NCBI GenBank assembly: GCA_032191485.1
Contig: JAVDOI010000010.1
Span: forward strand, 4,535,808 to 4,599,807
Source: Leptoclinus maculatus
Taxonomy: Eukaryota; Chordata; Actinopteri; Perciformes; Stichaeidae
DNA length: 64,000 nt
Reading direction: 5' to 3'
In this document: positions 58,895 through 64,000 of the stretch, piece after piece
Layout of the letters: each line of letters begins with the position of its first letter
Position numbering within the stretch: the first letter of the stretch is position 1
The notes under the pieces: model-generated
Seen by the model: only the letters and a program-made list of their open reading frames with translations
Databases searched by the model: none
What the model was told of the DNA's origin: nothing
Made by a program: the position numbers and the translations under genes

Positions 58895-61800
58895 CTTTTT
58901 CGATGCTTACTTTAGAAAATAAAATTATAAATAAACAATAAAACATACCAGGGCTAGGTTTTATTGTTTATTTCCAAACAATATTTTTCACTGAAGCGAA
59001 GAGGATTTGAGAATAAGGACGAACCAACAAGTTTGAGAAATGTTGCTGGAGTTTAAACGTCCCCAAACCACATACAGAAGCAAGACAGAGCCACCAGCGT
59101 TAGCCTTAACTCTGATGTAGCAGGATGTGGTTTCCACACAGCTGTGTCAATCTTGAACTGACCTTTTTGTTAAATAACTTGTAACCAAAACCCAAACAAT
59201 TAGATTTGCTAATAGCTTTAAATGCAGTTAGCTTTGGAAGTAACTCTCCCTACTCAACTTGTTTAAGGAGTAATAAGTAAAACTCTTGAGCTCCTGTTTA
59301 TATGCTATATATATATATATATTTATTTTTATATTAAATAAACCAATAATAATGTTTTTTTTCTTTCTGCCTGGCATTTGAAAGAATATTGTTCTCTACC
59401 CAACAAGAAAAAAACTCGCTCTTTTTTCCCCCCTTGGGGAAATGAATTTCAGACAGGAAAAATCCAAGAGTTTCTTTTGTATTTTTACAGGAAGTTCTTT
59501 TCTTGGGCAACGGCATGATGACAAGAAGAAGCAGCAGAATTAGTGTCTAAAAATATAACGTATGCTAGCTCAAGAGGAGAGGCTGAAGACTAAATCTGTA
59601 GACTTCGGGATGGAAGCAGAGCCAGTTCTACAGTAAAGAGTCAAACTGTCAGTCTTGTATCCCCCCTCCTGGGACCTGACAGGAGAAGGTGATTTCTCTC
59701 CTTCCCTTTTTCTTTAATCATGTCTCACAAAACTATTACCTCCAGAGAGCGACGGAGTGTACAGCAGAATAACAGCTCTGGATGAGTGACAGACAAAGTG
59801 GTGAGCTGGGAGAGGAAGCAGATGAAGGAGGAGGAATGAAAGGAAGGTCATTTTATCACTGTCGTGACAATACTACACTGCCACGATGAAAGCTCTTCAG
59901 AGACGCTACGTTGGAAGCTCCATGATTCTTCTTAATTTGCTGTTTGTAAAAATGTTGCATTTTTAATAAATTTGTGGCCAAAATTGTAACTTCTGTGCGT
60001 GAACACAGACGCGGTTTTCTTTAACAAATTGTAAAGACAGAAAGAAAACACAGTGGTAGTATGGTGCAGATTTGTTATCATTGAGAAATTAAACCAAAGT
60101 GTATGAACATTAATTGCTTAAAAAATGAACTTTATAAGAAGAGAGCTGAGCTGAATCAGGTATTCACTTCCTGCTCCCTTCATGCACTGTGCACACTCTC
60201 TCTCACACTCTCACACACATTCAGACACCCATTGTGTTCCGTGTGCCTGGGTGGTGACTGATCACATTCAAAGCAACTAATGACTCATGCAGCTCTGGCC
60301 CTGGATTCAGTTGGAGAGAGGACTCTGGAAAGCTGGTCTCTCCGATTCATGATTACACACCTCTTCCTCTCACACTGACACCATTGATCTGTACTGGGCA
60401 TGGAGACAGAGGTTATTTAAACCAGCTCGCTTAGGACGGGCCAGGTTAGGATTTTATATGGAGGAGGAAATTTGGATTGCTCTAAACAGACAAGTCGGGT
60501 GAAAAAGAGACTTGTTGTAAGTAGGTAGTTACACATTTTCTGTTCTTTTCATTAATTATTCAGTGTGGAACAGCAAACCAAAAGGAAATATACTGATGTG
60601 ATGTTTAATGCATGTATCACCAATTTCTGCATTCATGCGAGAGATTGACAGCTCTTATAACATCCATCTGTTACCTAGATTCCTGTAGAGCTGTTAAGCT
60701 GCTGTGGAGCGACACTCAACAGACCTGCAGCAGATGATCTCAGAAATGCTCTTTTTCTCTCGCCGCCTTTTCATTGTCACTCTCTTTCTGGCACCGTCAT
60801 ATGTGTGTTTTCGTTGTGTGTGCATGTACAAAAAGGTAGTGTGTCCGACAGAAAAATCAATTTAAATGAATTTGATTAGAATATGAGGGAGCCACACTAT
60901 TTATAAGTGTGCACATAAATATGTGAGAAGCATTGTAACAGCTTTTAGAGGAAATAGAAAACTGGGGAGCGCCAGACAGCGACCTCGGTCAAATCAATCA
61001 TCGCTCTTTTCTGTAATGCATCAAAATATGTAAGGATCAAATCACACCAACGTTTTGTTGAAATAAATCGTATTTAACTCAGATAAAGACTACAAAGAAA
61101 AGAAAAGCTAATCACTAGCTTTGTCTGTCTTTGTTATCGATAACTAACCAAATATAAAACTGTTAATGATATTCAATAATATTCAAAAGGGCTAACGTTA
61201 GCCAACTCTCTCGAAATTGCTAAATTTGATGTGCCTCTTTAAATCTGGGCCTTTATACCGGTACTTGTTACTTTGGTTGTCAATTAACTAAATTAGCATT
61301 TGCACTTTGTTTATCTAATGTTAGCCAGCAATCTCTCAGTTGAGACGTCCTACATTCATTTGGAGACAAAACAGTTAACGGTAAGAAATAATCCTTGTGA
61401 AGGTGTAAAAGAAACAGACACGTCGCTGCAGTATTGGGGAATGTTACAGCCTCTCTAGCTTAATCGCTGTCATTACTTACGTGTGTGCTAGCTAACAATA
61501 TAGGCTAGATGACTAGCATGAATGGAAATCGCAGAGGCAAACCCAGACATTGCAGCATACAGTCCAGTCCTATAGGATATTTACCTAACTGACAGACCAT
61601 ATCATTATGTCCAGCCAGTTATGAATAAGATCCATTAATAAATTGATTTGTTTATGATTGCAGTCTGGTCAGTGATGATAATTTGTCTATGTATCATGAT
61701 GCAGCTATCTTGACTTGAGCTGTATGCAGCTGTTGGACAGAGCCATGATCTGTTTAGAGACCAAAACAAACACACACATTTAGTCGCCATCACGCAATAT

Positions 61801-63939
61801 GTTTTTTTACTTTGTGAAAGCATTTTTGAGTCAAAGGTGAAACAACACATACTTTGGGTTACAGTGGGGCTTGCCATGCCCGCCCCATTCACTTTAATAG
61901 AACTGGCACCAATGAAAATTAGAACGCTGTCGATGACTTAATGACCCTTCCATCTTTTATAGGTTCCTTGGCGCCTGCCAGGAACAAAAGCTAATGAGAA
62001 TTAACTGAAATATTAAACACATTTTAAAAAATTTGCTAAAAGATGCTAAAATGCTCCGCAGAAGGGAACTGCAGCGTTGGGTGGGTTCATCACTACGATC
62101 GTCCCCTTTCACATACCATGTAGTCATTTGATCCAATGTTATTATACAAAATGATAATAAAAGCAGCTTAAAAGAATGATGAAGTTCCCATGTATGTTCG
62201 GTAAAATGTTTGTTTTAGTAAATAGCAATATTGAAGGGAGAATAATGATTTTAGGGTCAGACGACAAATACATGTAGGAACTGGCTAGTCGTGAGTAGCC
62301 TCTACACCAGCTGTGTTATAAAGACACCAGAGGTCAAAGGTGAAGGTTCTGAGGTCAACTCTTGGTAACAAAGTCAATAAAGGATCAGGTGCATGAGACG
62401 CAGCTATTAACTTGAGTATATTAGTCTATGACTCCACACACACAGGATACTGAGAGCTTCCATAAACAGGCCACCACAGCACAACCACATTTACATCCAC
62501 TGGGAAAGGTGGTCAGACAAATGAGTAGCAGTGAAATTATATGGAAGAATAGACAAACATAGACGTGGTGGAGGAGCTTCTTCCCAAAATCCCTCATCTT
62601 TAATGATGTGCTGAGTCTGTGGAATATTAACTCGGTGAGAAAAGACTAAAAACAGAGAGCTCTGTCCTTCAAGTATTTATAACCAAAGCCAATGCACACA
62701 GAGGCACAAGCCATCTACTCATTCTCACAACAGCACAACAAGAAAGAAGTGTTGAGTACATGTTCCATCGGTGAGACTATAGGAAATAAAATCCTAACTG
62801 CAATGATTATTAACTACCTCTTTGAAAGAGGTTGCAGAGGCAGATAACAATGTTGGTCCTGCCTTAAAGAGCTTCTTCTCAGCCAACTGCAAAGCCAAAC
62901 ATTTGTCTTCCACCAGTCAGTACCTTAGAGGAGAGCCTCTGGCCAAAGACAAAGAGAGGGACCTCTCTCTTTGTGTGGGTGAGCTGTTCAGCTGTGGTCT
63001 CATCTACGCTTGTAATGATTGGCCTGGTGGGCTGCTTTAGTCCCTCCCAGGCTAAAGACAACTTGATTGATGGATTGGTTTGTCCAATCCCTTTTGGGTT
63101 TTGGTGGCTGGGGACTCATTCTGGTTTCAATAGGCCTATTCCAGGGAGAGAGGGAGACATTACGTTTCCATCCAGCGGCTCAAAACATAACTATTCACTG
63201 CTCTTTTTCTATTTGACTAATGTTTGCGGTTGGACCATTGGGCTCTGAGATTTGGGAGCTGTCCAGTGCTGAACACGTTGACAGTTTTAGCTCCAGTCAC
63301 TGTGAGGACATTGTTAGTCTAAAGCCTGTTCCCCTTCTGGCTATAAATGAACCTTAAAGTTCAAAGGGATCATAAACTTCCCACTTCAATTCTCAGTTTA
63401 ATGTGCTGTTTGTGAATTACTGCTATGACAGACTGCAACAAAGAAGTCTCAAATATTTGCTGCATTGTACATCAGAACACATCACATTTGTATCCAAACA
63501 AAGTCAACACATTTCCAGGGCAGCATAACCATAAAGAAACAAGCCTGTGGCTGACTCAGATGTGAAGCGAGCGCTTGCCGTGATTTGCATTTTTATGGTG
63601 CTATTATGTTAGCTGTTAGCAGTGTATTAAAGGGGGATGGACCCCATATTCACCTGAGTGACATACTGGTGTGGGCACTTTCATACCATAGAGAAGAATA
63701 TCAAACCTCGACTGAGAACTGACTTTAGCTTCTACTGAAAATACACCATCAGCTAGATTTTTGACAAAGCTGCTCACTTAAACTCCTTTATTTCGTTTTA
63801 TTTTGAAAAATGGCAGTACTTTAGGACTTAAAGTAACTATTTCCATGACCAATTAATCTGCAGATTATGTTCTCAGCCATCTGTAAAATGTCAAATTAAG
63901 CCCAAGGTGACGTCTTAACCTTTTGTTCGACCAACAGCC
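58895..63939. other. Gene-free right end
   Basis: I found no family-like exon on either strand. The stretch is AT-rich with short homopolymer and TA tracts (for example near 59308-59322). HAPLN4, the human neighbour of NCAN, is not recognisable here. Confidence 0.5.
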
Positions 63940-64000
63940 CAAAACAAAGATATTCAATTTAAAATTATAGAAAAGCGGCAAATCATAACTTTTGAGAAGC
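63940..64000 (+). repeat. Teleost interspersed repeat (GATATTCAATTTA ... TTTGAGAAGC), cut by the window end
   Basis: AAAGATATTCAATTTAAAAT and GAAAAGCGGCAAATC with TTTTGAGAAGC repeat the word order of the copies at 8670 and 29480. The element continues past the edge. Confidence 0.55.

Noticed and set aside
55743..64000. HAPLN4 expected from human synteny
   Set aside because: No Link or Ig exon could be read in this stretch on either strand. The gene must lie outside the window or be absent here.

Overview
The window is nuclear DNA of a ray-finned (teleost) fish. It has compact multi-exon vertebrate genes with GT-AG introns, very many CA/GT, GATA-type and TA microsatellites, and several interspersed repeat families typical of teleosts. 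There is no bacterial-type operon, CRISPR array, rRNA or tRNA that I can support. All exon models below were built by reading both strands and checking splice sites, phase and family similarity. Family comparisons are from memory, not from a search.

Layout from left to right. (1) About 3.3-16.7 kb, minus strand: the 5' part of a myomegalin-type gene (pde4dip or a close paralog). It has eight coding exons, including the centrosomin CM1 motif, and continues off the left edge. An alternative start lies directly upstream of the CM1 exon. (2) About 16.7-19.2 kb: intergenic DNA with a fold-back transposon remnant. (3) About 19.7-24.9 kb, minus strand: four consecutive small single-pass membrane protein genes. 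The first two are 143 and 118 aa, clear paralogs with the same intron position and phase. The next two are 49 and 47 aa and may be a second paralog pair. I cannot name any of them with confidence. (4) 25.998-28.851 kb, plus strand: a complete ten-exon tm6sf2 gene. (5) 31.707-55.735 kb, minus strand: a complete 19-coding-exon neurocan gene (ncan), tail to tail with tm6sf2. It encodes signal peptide, Ig, two Link modules, a low-complexity glycosaminoglycan-attachment region, two EGF modules, C-type lectin, sushi and a His/Arg-rich tail. (6) 55.8-64 kb: upstream of ncan, with no supported gene and another copy of the transposon seen at 18 kb.

The tm6sf2-ncan neighbourhood matches human 19p13.11 (TM6SF2-HAPLN4-NCAN). 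HAPLN4 is not in the window. A myomegalin-type gene beside it is not the human arrangement. It could be a retained ohnolog of the 1q/9q/19p paralogon or a fish rearrangement.

The genes do not form a pathway. tm6sf2 acts in ER/Golgi lipid export, ncan in the brain extracellular matrix, and the myomegalin protein at centrosome and Golgi. The least explained part is the run of four small membrane proteins at 19.7-24.9 kb. Next most interesting are the duplicated WKPW exon in neurocan and the duplicated alternative start in the myomegalin gene.
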